In this document: positions 23,470-35,098 of the stretch, piece by piece
Layout of the letters: every line of letters begins with the position of its first letter
How positions within the stretch are numbered: the stretch's first letter is position 1
Origin: Athripsodes cinereus
Taxonomy: Eukaryota > Arthropoda > Insecta > Trichoptera > Leptoceridae
Direction: 5' to 3'
Length of the DNA stretch: 64,000 nucleotides
NCBI GenBank assembly: GCA_947579605.1
Contig: OX388321.1
Span: 11,063,427 to 11,127,426, forward strand
The notes under the pieces: generated by a model
What the model was told of the DNA's origin: nothing
The model's database searches: none
The model's input: the letters and a program-made list of their open reading frames with translations, nothing else
Position numbers and translations under genes: made by a program

Positions 23470-23695
23470 ATATTTTATTTACTGTGCCTTGAATGAAATG
23501 TGCCATAAAACTGGTGCATCAAAAATACACCTAAGACATTCAGGAGAGGTGGCACGCTAAATTGAACAGATTTAAAATCTTATACGTAATGTTCACGAAT
23601 ACCAGCCATTACAGGACACTCGAAAATCTACAAAAAAAAAAGTATGGGAGGTTAATTCTGTGCAGGAAACACCACGGAATAAAACTAGTTATATA
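23470..23695 (-). mobile_element. Degenerate family S copy, 5' part intact
   Basis: Matches in order: atgtgccataaaactg, cctaagacattcagga, ccattacaggacactcgaaa and gtgcaggaaacaccacgga, ending in ataaaactagtt as in the 2.9-kb copy. This suggests that the true 5' end lies a few bases beyond the cccgtgg word. Confidence 0.6.
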
Positions 23696-23994
23696 ACGAT
23701 AAATCATTTAATCATTCATCCGTGCGAACGGCCATTATTTTCGCTAATATAATATATCACTCAATATATGTATGTAGCTTATAGTATTGTGTAATATAGA
23801 AATACAGGAAATGGCATAGTGCACTAGCCTAAATATTATATATAGCCTACATAGATATTATACATAAATAAAGTCAATAAATTTACAATTGCTATTGTTT
23901 GTACGCAGCACGGATATTATTATTATCATAGCAATAGGTTGGTGTGTTCTATGTGTGAGTAGGTACTATCCAATTATCTGAATATAACAAATCT

Positions 23995-24080
23995 ATGAGG
24001 GATAGAGCTGTATGACGCTGCGTCCTCTTTGCCTACCCCACTTGGGATACGGCGTGAGGTTATGGTATAGTATACATATT
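23995..24080 (+). mobile_element. LINE family B 3' tip
   Basis: The words cgtcctctttgcctacccca, cttgggatacggcgtgagg and tatggtatagtatac are the last 60-70 bp of LINE B (compare 26610-26670). Only the extreme 3' end is present. Confidence 0.65.
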
Positions 24081-24207
24081 ATATCAGAGGGAAACTGAAA
24101 TAAGTCGATTTTTGACCAAATTGACATACGAAAGTATTAATATTACAATCCTTGTTATGCCTTTTCTCGTGGCGTATTTATTGACATATTTTATGATAGA
24201 GTGCTAC

Positions 24208-24365
24208 TACTGCTACTACATCATCACGGCGTATCCCACAAGTGGGGTAACCAACAGATCAGCTGTGTGATAGATATGCAACCCGTCCTCTCTGTGCCAA
24301 CAAAAATTTAGACATTCAGGATGGATGGCTAACCAAATCGCTAACTTAAGAAGCAAAAAGTGTGA
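24208..24365 (-). mobile_element. Family S copy, 3' two thirds
   Basis: Begins after an actgctactac tail with atcatcacggcgtatcccac and runs to gctaacttaagaagcaaaaa. The head is missing. Confidence 0.7.
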
Positions 24366-25189
24366 TAATGTATATTCAAACTCCATACTCCAAAATGACT
24401 CCTAAGACATAGTAGAGCTTTCCTCTGACCGAAAAAAATACTTAATATAAATATCATCGTTTCATATTCAAAAATGGGTATATAAATTTATATATGTTTT
24501 GACATTTCTAGAATAAACTGCTCATAATAACATCATTACCATTTTATAAAGTGATTCTTAGTATAAAATATTAAAATTCAATAGTTATAGAATAAAATCA
24601 CATGTCAATAAAAAGTTCAAACAGCAATTTTTATGCCGTAATGAATAGTTTAAGTACCTATGCCTAAATAAAAATGTTCGCACATACCTCTTTTTCAATA
24701 TGCAACGACGATATATTGTTTGTGTATTTGTGTGTATGTATAATTGTCATTATAGTTATTGCAAACATTCATGTCAACTACAGCAATAATTGAAAAATAT
24801 TTACGTAACATTTACATAAAGAATAGACGTACTGTGACTGACATAATTTTTTTTTATAAAATTATGCACAATACCGTCGACTCTGCTGACTTGCTATAGA
24901 AAATTTTCTTTTACTGCCCTAAACGACGGTCAAGAACAAACTAACATTATTTTAAATAACCTTTTTGCGCGACCAACAATTTGCAGAGCTCATTCATATA
25001 CCGGACATGTAATAATTTCCATTTTTTTTTATAGTAATATAGACATATTTTACATATTTATTCTATGATTCAATGAAACTAGAAAAAGATCTTTGACGTC
25101 TTCGGGATCTCATGAGGTTTAATCATTTGATGCTTTTCCTCTCTACTCCCCATTTTCAGTCCCATTCTTTCACTTTCTTCTTGATTGGA
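24366..25189. other. Non-coding intron stretch
   Basis: AT-rich; nothing recognised. It ends with the target duplication of the LINE A insertion at 25190. Confidence 0.4.
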
Positions 25190-25200
25190 GATGATTGATT

Positions 25201-25939
25201 CATCATCATCATCATCGCCCTCAACGCTCCTCTCGGGAGCACAGGGCAGAAACCAGCCTCCTCCATTCAGAGCGTCTCTGTGCCAATTGCGTCACCTCTT
25301 CCCACGACATTCCCTGCGCTCTGATATCGTTGTCATAGGAACGGTGTATTGTGAAAGAGGGACGCCCGGGCCGACGGAACCCCTGCGGACGGAAAAACAG
25401 TGCTCTTTTTGGCCAACTATCATTGGGCATTCTCAAAACATGTCCCAGCCAGGACCATCGTCTCTCTTGTATTACGGAGATTACAGGTCTCTGCTGGGTG
25501 CGCCGGCGCACAGCATCATTTGTAACATGTTCATACCATCTGACATCCAAAATCCTTCTAAGACACTTGTTTTCAAAGCTTAGTATCTTCCGCTCTTGAG
25601 CCTTGGTTAAGTGCCAAGACTCGCAGCCATATAGAAGGATTGGGATGATGCACGCATTGAACAAGCGACATTTTGTCCTGATGCTGAGTCCAGACGCCTT
25701 CCAAACTTTGTTCATGTTGTTGAAAGCCCCGCTAGCTGCTCCTATGCGGATTGGTAATTCCGACCGGAGATCACCCTCTGGCGTTATGGTTGCTCCCAGG
25801 TACCTGAATTTACTAACCTGAGATATTTGGGAATTGCCAACCATTAGTGGGGTGTGAGTACTCGTGCATGTACTATTACATATGTACTCCGTTTTACCAG
25901 CGTTGATACGAAGGCCAAGGCGCAAGGAATTTTCGCAAG
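25201..25939 (-). mobile_element. LINE family A, 5'-truncated insertion with 11-bp TSD
   Basis: The word gatgattgatt flanks it at 25190-25200 and 25940-25950. The minus frame 25221-25925 is open for 234 codons and is the C-terminal part of an RTE-like LINE ORF: thumb region with FRYLGATIT, LYGCESW, then SWLGHVLRM, GRPSFT and a Trp/Arg-rich end. The catalytic palm (YADD) is lost by truncation. The 3' trailer is a few bases followed by (GAT)n, which lies against the left TSD. The long open frame and clean TSD make it one of the youngest copies here. Confidence 0.9.
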
Positions 25940-26101
25940 GATGATTGATTACGTGTGACTTAAAGCTTATGTTTTTTTTTGTGTGAAATATTTGTTTTTT
26001 CGTGCCAACTACATGTATGTTACATTATAAGGAACTCATTGAGATGGTAGGCCCCAATGTCAGATATCTGTCAAATATAGTTTTCTCATTATTTTATTTT
26101 T

Positions 26102-26177
26102 GCCGGCAAAAATAAAATCTAATTCGAATACATACTTCCTAAAGTTTATATTCGAGTTAGATTTTATTTTTGCCGGT
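26102..26177. repeat. 28-bp inverted repeat inside the MITE
   Basis: ccggcaaaaataaaatctaa (26102 on) pairs with ttagattttatttttgccgg (ending 26177); the full arms are 28 bp with one mismatch, loop about 20 nt. The left arm also forms a local palindrome with the bases before it (attttatttttgccgg). Confidence 0.8.
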
Positions 26178-26191
26178 TTTATTTATTGGTG

Positions 26192-26677
26192 TGCGTATGC
26201 AAGCGAGACATGGACGTGGTTGAAGAAGGACGAAAGTGGAATAAATGCAGTAGAGATGCGATCGTTGAGAAGAATGGTTGGTAAAACGCTGCGTGATAGA
26301 GTGAAGAATGAGGATATTAGAAGAATGAGCGGATGCAAGAAGACTGTTGTGGACAGAATGCGTGTAAATAAATTGAGATGGTTTGGTCATGTGGAACGAA
26401 TGAAAGAGGAAAGAATGACAAAGAGGATATACTTATCTGAAAGAAAGGGTGTGAGGAAACGCGGGCGTCCGAGAACCACGTGGCTTGATCACGTGGATCA
26501 AATTCTCAAGGACGGCCGCGTGTTGAGTAAGAGGAACCGACGTGCGTGTATGAGGAACTGTATGAATGTGGAGGAAGCGAAGGAAGTGTGTAAAGATAGA
26601 TCTGTTTGGCGTTCCGTTCTCTCTGCCTACCCCACTTGGGACACGGCGTGAGGGTATAATAGTAATAGTAGTAGTAG
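26192..26677 (+). mobile_element. LINE family B, 5'-truncated insertion with 13-bp TSD
   Basis: ttatttattggtg flanks it at 26179-26191 and 26678-26690. The plus frame to the stop at 26649-26651 is the C-terminal tail of an RTE-like LINE ORF: ASETWTWLKKDE, RMVGKTLRDR, LRWFGHVERM, RKRGRPRTTWLDHV, and a basic end. After the stop only gggtataatag and (TAG)n remain. The start is within a few bases of that in the 60.8-kb copy. Confidence 0.9.
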
Positions 26678-26807
26678 TTATTTATTGGTGCCCAAAAATA
26701 ATTAAACGTGGTAACCAAAAAATAATTCTACATAATGGCAACAATTTCGTGAATATTACTTTTCCTATGAAATATCATATTTGACAACAGTGGGGCCTAC
26801 CATCTCA

Positions 26808-29054
26808 TATAGTACCCATTATATAATACTAAACAATGTTTGCAAACTTTGCTGGTTTTCTAGCTTTGATTGATTCGGCAGTATATTATTTATTATGTTA
26901 AAACTGCATGTTTGCGAAAGAAAACAAAGTAATAAAAAAAATTATTATCACATAACATTCTTCATGTAAAATAGAATCACATCAACCCTGAAATTCTTTG
27001 TTTTGGATCCTTCACATGTTGTCTTCCATTAAGATTTTGGGCGCTCCATTCAATTCTTCCAATCCTCATCGATTATAAATCCCTTCTAAATTAGCAGTTT
27101 TCTGAGTTACCAAAATGGGTGTCTAGATATTACTTAAAGGGACAAGAAAGATCACCTGCCAGGTTGCTAGAAGGCATATTTTAGGATGTTGTCATTTCGC
27201 TAACTTGGATAAGAATAAAATGAAGTTACACTGCTTCGTAGCGTTCCCGGCTAAAAATATGACTCCCACTCGTTTTCCAGTATCCCATAGAAGGCAGTTA
27301 GTCTTAAAACATCGCAAATAAGACATTTAACATCTTCAATTTAGGTATGAGGTATGTCACCCATTTTGAACGTATCAACTTTTTTTGGCACGATGGAACG
27401 AAGAGCGAAGGAGAGAAAGAAAATCCACCAGGTTACGGCCAAGGACAATTTATTTACTCTATTGAAAACTTTGATGTGGAGCTCTAGTAATGTCTCATAT
27501 ACATGAATCCTTTGCATACAATGGTGATAATTTCTAATGAAAGGTTAAATTCAGTACCTACGTGAGAATCGCATAAAATAAATTCGTAGAAACAAGGCAA
27601 ACACGATTCTATGTGTCCACCTACCATTCTCTCTTCTAGCTATATAACAATTTAGATTTATTTTTCTTTCTTGCAAAATGTATTTTCAAACGCATATTTT
27701 ATTATTTTATTGATTTTGTTGTTCATAAATTTTATATTGATGGAATTATTTCCAAAACATTTACAGATAAATCTATAAATAACATTTCTACTGTTTGCTG
27801 GTGATTCCATGAAATTTAATCGATTTATTTATTTATTCAGATATTCACGGCCGAAGCCTTTTACATGTAAAAAAATTAGTATACATACAATACATGCATA
27901 CAAAAAGTATTTTTCTTTTAAAAAAGACACAAAACAATTAATTAGACACAAAACAAGAATACAATTATTTGATTTGTTATCTATTTTATTTTGATTCGTA
28001 ATTTTCCTAGTATTAACAGAACTATTTATCTCATCAAATGTATTTATAAATAAACAGAAAAAAGCTTGCTTGTAGAATCCTGCAATAGGACTCAATAGCT
28101 GTTTTCTAAAAATGAGAGTTTCAAATTACTGGTTATTTAAATATGCAGTCATTAAATATGTTTCAGTTATTGTAACCAGATTGCATTATATTACAATAAC
28201 TCATAGTACATTCTATCTGCGCTATAAAAATGAGAAATTGAAAATGAATTGTGTCTATCTTTTTGTCTTACCCTCATGACATATTCTTGAAGCTAGATAG
28301 GCAGTTTGTCAGAGAAGCTTAGATAATCAAACTTTCGTAGAGTCCTAATTTTTTTTCCTCGATTGTTATAACTTTTCCAGTCATAAGAAAAGATATGTAA
28401 ATAGTCAAAACAAATTTCACGAGAAGTGTGATATTTTATAAGCCACGTAAAGTTTAACGATGTACTATTTGTTCAGCTCTGTAACCATCAATTTACCATA
28501 CGTTTTGTGTGTAAAATAAATTCATTGAGGTATTTAGACTAAACTCAACTAATTACATAATCACGTCACGCCTAAAACAAAACAAACAAACCGAAATTAT
28601 TAATTCAAAACAAGTGAACGTTTAGTTAAGTAACAAAGCAGCAGCAACAACAACAAATACCCTTTATTTAGTGTAGATATTATTATATGTGACATATAAT
28701 TTTAATCAGAGTAAACCCCGCGAGAAATCCGTGCAGAAGCCTCTTGCGTCACATTGACGATCCGGGGGACGTAACATACTAGTACATACTGTGACGCTTT
28801 AACTCCGATGTCCGAATTAAATTGTCATACAACCAGATCGTGATGTAATAATGCCCTATAATGACACATACGTTGGCTAGTTCTGCATTAAAATATTAGT
28901 CACTAGTACTGTTTTGAACGATTTTACTAGAGGGCGTAATTTTTTATTCTATTCTTCTGTTTTAATTACTAATCCAATACAAGCACATTGACTAAGCGAG
29001 ACTACAATAATATTATATATGCAATATTGTACTGTACTTCTTAATAACTAACAC
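26808..29054. other. Intron stretch with one family S relic
   Basis: A family S fragment in plus orientation lies at about 27325-27400 (aataagacatttaacatctt, gtatgaggtatgtcaccca). Elsewhere AT-rich, with short unsupported frames at 27809-28095. A cagcagcaacaacaacaa tract lies at 28639-28657. No gene seen. Confidence 0.45.
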
Positions 29055-29300
29055 AGTCTCTTGATCTGTTCAAGAGTCGATTGAAAACACACTTGTTTGG
29101 TATATCATATAAATGATATACAGTAATTGTACAACTTATTGTTATTAATATATGTATAGTTTTTATAATATGCTTATTAATATATGTATCAGGCTTGAAT
29201 CACAGGTATAAACACGATATTTTAGGATGCGCCCTTGAAGTGAATATATTCCACAAAACGGCGCACTATAAATTGTCTAGTTATTATTATTATTATAAAC
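29055..29300 (+). mobile_element. CR1/L2-type LINE family E 3' end
   Basis: Begins with a short piece of the C-terminus (ttcaagagtcgattgaaaac, read as KSRLKTHLF) and continues through a trailer to the family tip gcgcccttgaagtg, ccacaaaacggcgc and a (TTA)n tail. Everything upstream is missing. Confidence 0.65.
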
Positions 29301-29304
29301 TTTC

Positions 29305-29415
29305 ATGGCATATTTCATGTGTTAAGCAGCCAGTAGATGAGATAAGTCACATGTAATAAACATGGATATCCATGAACCCTTGCCATTTATATGACACTCA
29401 AAAACTTACGTCCTA
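29305..29415 (-). mobile_element. Degenerate family S copy
   Basis: ctttcatggcatatttcatg, gcagccagtagatgag and ttgccatttatatgacactc keep the family S order with a large internal deletion. It abuts the (TTA)n tail of the LINE E copy. Confidence 0.5.
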
Positions 29416-30428
29416 TGAAACAGTGTGAATATTTTTAAACTTTAATATGAATAAAAAACCTGAATTTTAACTCAGACACATGGTCTGTCCACATTATCGC
29501 GACAATTCCCAAGATAATGATAACTAACGGATTATCTATATACAATACGCATACGATTCATCCTGTCTGCAACATTAAAAACAAGAGATTTAAGATGGAT
29601 GACATATCATATCGCTTCATCAAAGATATTATTGTATTTTGTCAGAGTCATAAACCATGATAAGTATACATTTTTAGTCCAGCTTCAAGTACCAAAGACC
29701 TTCTTTTTCTCTGTATTCCAAACGAGAAAGACAAAAAAGTTTAAAAAAAAAATAACACGAAATGTTTCGGTTTTGTTTAATTTTCAATACTTTATGTGTT
29801 TTATAAGTTATAATGAATACACATTTTGAATGCTCAAAGGCAAAGTCATACATAAAGTTCTAAGCTACTGACAAAATTAAAACTTGACACCCCCCAAATA
29901 TTTTTCTTACAGACGATTCTAAAAAATAATGAAATTCAATTTATAAAAAGAATGTAAAAATATTTTCAAATGTAAAAACTAAAATAAATGTCTCGAAATA
30001 CTTTGAAACTTCAAATATCTAGGGATTAAAATGTCATTTAGTACCTACCTTACGAGGTACTTTTTCAAAAGAAACTTTCTGGAAAAAAATAATTACGGTA
30101 TGTACTAAGTATTCAGAGCGTTCTCCTCCAACTATTATCTTGAATTTTAACAAGATAAAAAAACACATTTATTTTCTCTTCATGGTCATATTTTTTCATG
30201 TTAACTTAATACATTTTTCACGGTTCTTATCTAAGATGATAATAATAATTTATTAAACACGTAATAACCAATACAGACACAACTATATATACCTACAGAC
30301 TATTTACAGAGAAGGATATTTTTAATAATCCAAGTTTAAAGAAATCTCGGCTGTATAAATATTTTTGTAGATACATATATGTATGTAAATATTCGTCTGC
30401 CTCAAAGTACCATACCTGCAGGGTTAGT
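29416..30428. other. Non-coding intron stretch
   Basis: AT-rich; no feature recognised. Confidence 0.4.
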
Positions 30429-30612
30429 CTTGATACAATCTAAATACGATGTTGATCTTAATCATACGACGTGCGAAGGGACTATGATCCAAAATGCCGT
30501 GCTATCGCTACCGCGAGATTGGTATGCACGTATTTTTGACTATAGTCACTTCGCGCGTCGTAGAATTAAGATCAAGACAAGATTGACATCGTATTTAGAT
30601 TGTGTCTTTAAG
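30429..30612. mobile_element. 184-bp foldback MITE
   Basis: The two halves are imperfect inverted repeats over about 70 bp each: acaatctaaatacgatgt, gatcttaat, acgacg, gcgaag and gactat occur in order from both ends. The centre is ccgtgctatcgctaccgc. More GC-rich than the flanks. No clear target duplication. Confidence 0.7.
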
Positions 30613-30795
30613 GTACATTAAAGACATCAAATATCCTCAGTTCATTCACTCGTAGAGAACAACTTGCATGTTAATTACATATGGTTAATCAGCTGGCTAG
30701 GCCAAATTTGGGATATGATATTGATAGAAGGGGGTGATATAAATAGATAGATAGATGGATGTTAATATTTGAATTTTGTTAATATTTTTTTCATG

Positions 30796-30912
30796 TTAGT
30801 TACTTAGTTAGTTATACCATCACGGCATATCCCACAAGTGGGGTAGCCAGCAGATCAGCTGCATGTAAGAAACACGCAAACTGTCCTCTTCGTGCCAATA
30901 TAAAATCAATAA
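30796..30912 (-). mobile_element. SINE-like family S, truncated, 12-bp TSD
   Basis: atttttttcatg occurs at 30784-30795 and 30913-30924. Between them is the family S 3' half (accatcacggcatatccca to gtgccaatataaaatcaa) with a TAACTAAC-type tail on the minus strand. Truncation at the 5' end with an intact TSD shows insertion by target-primed reverse transcription. Confidence 0.8.
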
Positions 30913-30924
30913 ATTTTTTTCATG

Positions 30925-31889
30925 CTAATATTTTATAGCCTCCTCTATGATACATAGATGCATACTATATCACTGCTTATTATTCTATATTCAATAATGT
31001 ATTTCCATACAAAAACAACACGTATTAATTAATAATTAATCTACGTTTGTGAACTATTTTCATTGTTAATCTCTTATACATTTAGTACAATTTTAGTTAA
31101 TAATAATAAACCTATATTAATAAAATTTAAACTGCAAATAGGTACTTTTGAAAGCAGGAAAGTAGAGTCATTGTTCGGAATTAATAAATTTACATTGTTA
31201 TTTAAACAAATAATTCAGCTAAATACATATTTCTCGTATTGTAATTTAATGTATTGTTTTATTCTTTGTGACGTATTCTACTGGTAATATGACTTCATAA
31301 TGGTTCGTGATAAATTATTTTATGTAAACCACTATTTTATTGATTTCATTTACATGATTGATTCTATTGACTTTATCATTTATTTTGATAATACCTCAAA
31401 TTTACGTATATTAGTTGGTAAGAAAGGGATCTTAATTGGTTTGCTCATTGTTATAATTAATTGTTTATATTTATTGTTACAACTGTATGACCCACATAGA
31501 ATAAATAAAATAAAAATAATATTATTGCTTGATGGTTTGTTATAGATTCTATATTTTTATTATATGTAAGTATTAATTCTTCATTAACTTAATTACATTT
31601 TTATCATATGCGATTTTTATGTTTACTCAATGCTTTGATCTTAGCTTTTCGGTCCATTTTGTTCCTTTGAAATATTAAAATCTTCCTATGGTTTTGTGTA
31701 CATAAATATGCACTGCATTGCTGTAGCATATAATTTCTGTATAGTATCACATATAATTATTATACTAGCTTCAAAGTCCAGCATACCTGCGATAGAGAAT
31801 CATCGAGAATTCTAGGCAGACTTCAATGCCACAGGATTCGTAAGAATCGAGGCACTAGGTAATTATTGAATTTAAGTAGAGTTAATCAT
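30925..31889. other. Non-coding intron stretch
   Basis: Very AT-rich. Open frames at 31063-31287 and 31300-31545 are hydrophobic, low in complexity and lack any motif; I do not accept them as genes. Confidence 0.4.
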
Positions 31890-31962
31890 ATTTTTTTTTA
31901 AGATATAATCTGGGTTTTGTTATAAACCCAAATACAACCTTATACACCTTTCATATTAAATT
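31890..31962 (-). mobile_element. tRNA-SINE 3' fragment
   Basis: The sequence aagatataatctgggttttg, taaacccaaatacaaccttat and acacctttcat is the 3' body of the SINE family at 15128. The tRNA head is gone. Confidence 0.6.
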
Positions 31963-33484
31963 ATTGGATGTAATTCAAAATCATAAACTTTCTAAGATTA
32001 TATAAAAAAAAAGAGTTTTACTTACTGAACTACACCAGACAAGTGAAATAATGTATTACAATAGACCTTATAGGTTGCAGTTCACAACACATCTCATAAA
32101 ATAAATTTTAATATTTGGACACATCTACGCAATTGGTGTAAAATCTGTAGAAAACGAATCCGATATTTCGATGCGATACACGTGATCTGACATTATCTTA
32201 ATCAGTAATTAAGATATTTTCGATTTTATTATCTAGAAACACTCTCAATAATAGATTAAATTGTAAACAGAAAGTATTTATTTCTATATAAATTTTTTGA
32301 TTAATTTAGTGAAAGCAGGAATATAAGCAATTTTCTTTCTATAATTAGTTTCCTTAAACATATTTCCTTAACTCAATACAGGTACATACGTGCAAACATA
32401 TATGTGAAAACGTGAACGGTTTCAAACATTTAAGCAGACATTACACAAGCGTATTATTGTGACGCTATAACGAGCTTTCAGTTTGCTGTTGACAATGTTC
32501 TCTGATGTCCTCTGAAGGATTAGTATTGGAGACGGGACATAATAATAAAGCTTTGTGTGGTAGTTGAATCACTGACTATCTTCTCTACTTATGTATAATT
32601 GTTGGCTTTAATACATACGTTGATGTTTTTAACATTTACGTCGTTTACCGCGTTTCCTCTATGACGTACATAATACTTAATACCGGTATTATTATGACTT
32701 CATTGTGAGACGAATCTTTTGAAATACCAAACAGATTGATAAAAAGTACAATTATAAATACGTTAAGGTAAATAATAAATGTTCGGAATCAAAAAGATAC
32801 TATGCCAACTGTTTTTTCTACCAAATAGGTAGTCAGTACCTAAATAGTCCATTCAATACCACTCTTGTATCTCACTCTTCTGTTCTACGAATATCTTTAA
32901 GAATAAAACATACTCTGAAAAGTATGGGATACTCATTTACTCATGTACAATACCACTTATTGCACATGAGTATCTCGAGTACGAGATTTGTTTGCGATAT
33001 TAACTGAGAAAGAATAGCATACTTAGTAAAATCAATACAAAAAAAATAGTCAAGCGCCGCTGACAAGAATTCGTATTTCTAATATTTCATATTCCTTTAA
33101 AATGTGATGTGATTCTAGTAAAAATGTACGAAATTGAATAAAAACTCTAATTAGGTCAACTATTTTTGCAATAATGTTTAGCGACCATCTGTCATATTCC
33201 AAAATATACGTAAACATAACATACCTTAACTTATTTGTTTTATGCGAAAACAATAGTTACGTGTCATAATAGTTATGCTATGTTTAATGACGATACATGG
33301 ATAAAGTGATTGCATTTATAATTTAAACAATATATTTATATAATGTTATTTAGTTTTGTATTGGAGGCTGGAGTATGATTAAATATAAGTAATCCCTTGT
33401 GGTATGAGTTTCATTGTATGAGTATTTTGTGCCTAATGTGTAAACTAAATATTGCCATACAGGTCATCGTGCTATGAAAGTGTC
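31963..33484. other. Non-coding intron stretch
   Basis: AT-rich. A 14-bp inverted repeat (tactcatgtacaat / attgcacatgagta, one mismatch) lies at about 32939-32974. No gene. Confidence 0.4.
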
Positions 33485-33600
33485 ATATATATATATATAT
33501 ATATAAGGCAAGAGCCAAGTCTCTGCCAGACTGTACGCAGTGAAATGGAGTAAAACATTCATCTCATATATATATATATTATATGTAAGGTTTAAGATCG
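33485..33600. repeat. Dispersed repeat fragment set in a TA microsatellite
   Basis: About 60 bp (gccaagtctctgccagactg, tacgcagtgaaatggagtaa) lies between (TA)n tracts at about 33487-33504 and 33570-33583. The same 60 bp occurs at 53260-53320. The class is unknown. Confidence 0.6.
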
Positions 33601-33903
33601 ATCCAAATGGACAAATTTAAAAATGATTTTTTTTATATAATAAAAATATGGACGGTTTGGATATGGCACCTATTAATGATCCGTGACCCTCTTAGGGGCG
33701 CCATGACTTCTCTTTGGACAGTAATATATTCAATTTGTCATTAAAACTAAAACGTGTAAGTACATTATAGTCTTTAAGAATTAATCTCTTAGTCTTCACA
33801 GTTATGTATAAGGTTTTATGTAAATAAAAAAAATAGTACTCTCACACTGATTTTATTAATGAATTTATAATACATATGTTTTTTCTACTTATTTTTTTTA
33901 TGA

Positions 33904-34019
33904 CTATTGAGAGAGATGTATTTCTTCTTACAAGGTCATTGTGATACAGTAAAAATACCCTTTTAAGATTTACAGTAGTGGCAATGTCCTTGTAAGACGA
34001 AATACATGTCTTTCAATAA
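33904..34019. repeat. Foldback repeat, arms about 50 bp
   Basis: Left arm ctattgagagagatgtattt, cttacaaggtcattg; right arm (complement) carries ttattgaaagacatgtattt and cttacaaggacattg. The arms match at roughly 80-85% by eye, with a loop of about 18 nt. Confidence 0.7.
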
Positions 34020-34356
34020 TAAAAAACTACACCTATGTATGGTAAAAAACATTTGTTTTTAATTTCATTATGGAATTTTACTGCCAAAATACCGACACAG
34101 TACATTTGCTTTATTGACAGCAAGCCGGCTTTCACGAGCTTCCGCTCTTATCTTCAGGATGACGTAAATTTCTTAACGTTAGACTTAATTTGTAAGAACT
34201 AAATATAATTTTTTTTAATTGTTTGTGGGTTAACAATATTAAGTTTTTAAGTATCTTCTGAAAAGAAAAAAATATAAAACATTACGTTTAGAACATAATT
34301 ATTTAATATTTTCAAATCAATAGAGATAGAATAAATAAATATTGCATCACCCTGAG

Positions 34357-34689
34357 TGTTGTGTCTCGATCGCCTATGTCCCTTTCACGATCGCTAATGT
34401 TGAGTTGTGTAACTGATGAGTGGATGGATTGCAGAACAAACACTGTTTTTTCTTAATTATATTGGATTTAATGTAAAACTTGTAACAAAATAGAACAGTA
34501 TAGATATTAATGTTATTTGTTTGACTGTGTATTGGAGAAGAAGAGGTGGATCAACAAGTGTGTGTGTATTATATACACGTAACCAAAGACAAACCCTGAA
34601 TTGAATTTATTAGCCATAGATTATCATTTTATGTCTATAGCCAGTGACTAGTGCTTCATAATTCACCACACAGATGGCAGTATTCAACA
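34357..34689 (-). repeat. BEL/Pao 3' LTR
   Basis: 333 bp. In element orientation it starts tgttgaatactgcc and ends cgagacacaaca. Compared with the other LTR it has a 7-bp-longer segment near 34420 and a few substitutions. The insertion edge toward the host intron is at 34357. Confidence 0.93.
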
Positions 34690-34702
34690 TTCTCCCCCTC
34701 TG
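34690..34702 (-). other. BEL/Pao polypurine tract
   Basis: Read on the minus strand, cagagggggagaa lies immediately before the 3' LTR, the position and composition expected for the plus-strand primer. Confidence 0.85.
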
Positions 34703-35098
34703 TAAGCGATTGATGATATTAACATCAATTGGACTTACATTTTTACAATAAAGATAACAACTAATTAAAACCAAATGAATTTACTTTCTCATTACAACCC
34801 ATGATTAAATCCTTCCTCTACCAATGCTAAGATATTTGAAAATACATACAACAAAAATACAATATACATAATAAATCTTCTTTCTTGAGGTTAAATGTCC
34901 ATGTTTTTAATTAAATATTTTGTTTGGGTTTATAAGCTTCATGTTCAACTATTATAAATGATTAATATCTTGATGTAAGTCTTGTTTGGAGTTTAAAATC
35001 TTGATGTACTGTATTATTGTTTTGTTTAATGCATATTATTATGTATTCAAGTTCACTTCACAAAAGAAAAAATTAAAACAATATAGCACATAGGTATT

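Larger units (their letters stand above)
26040..26807. mobile_element. MITE with 17-bp TIRs, interrupted by LINE B
   Basis: tgagatggtaggcccca at 26040-26056 is an exact inverted repeat of 26791-26807, with tgtcaaatat / atatttgaca matching further in. Removing the LINE B insertion and one copy of its TSD leaves about 269 bp. No clear duplication flanks the ends, so the superfamily is open. Confidence 0.7.

Noticed and set aside
31063..31545. Two consecutive plus-strand frames of 74 and 81 codons
   Set aside because: AT-driven Ile/Leu/Phe/Tyr/Asn composition and no motif; expected by chance in such AT-rich DNA.
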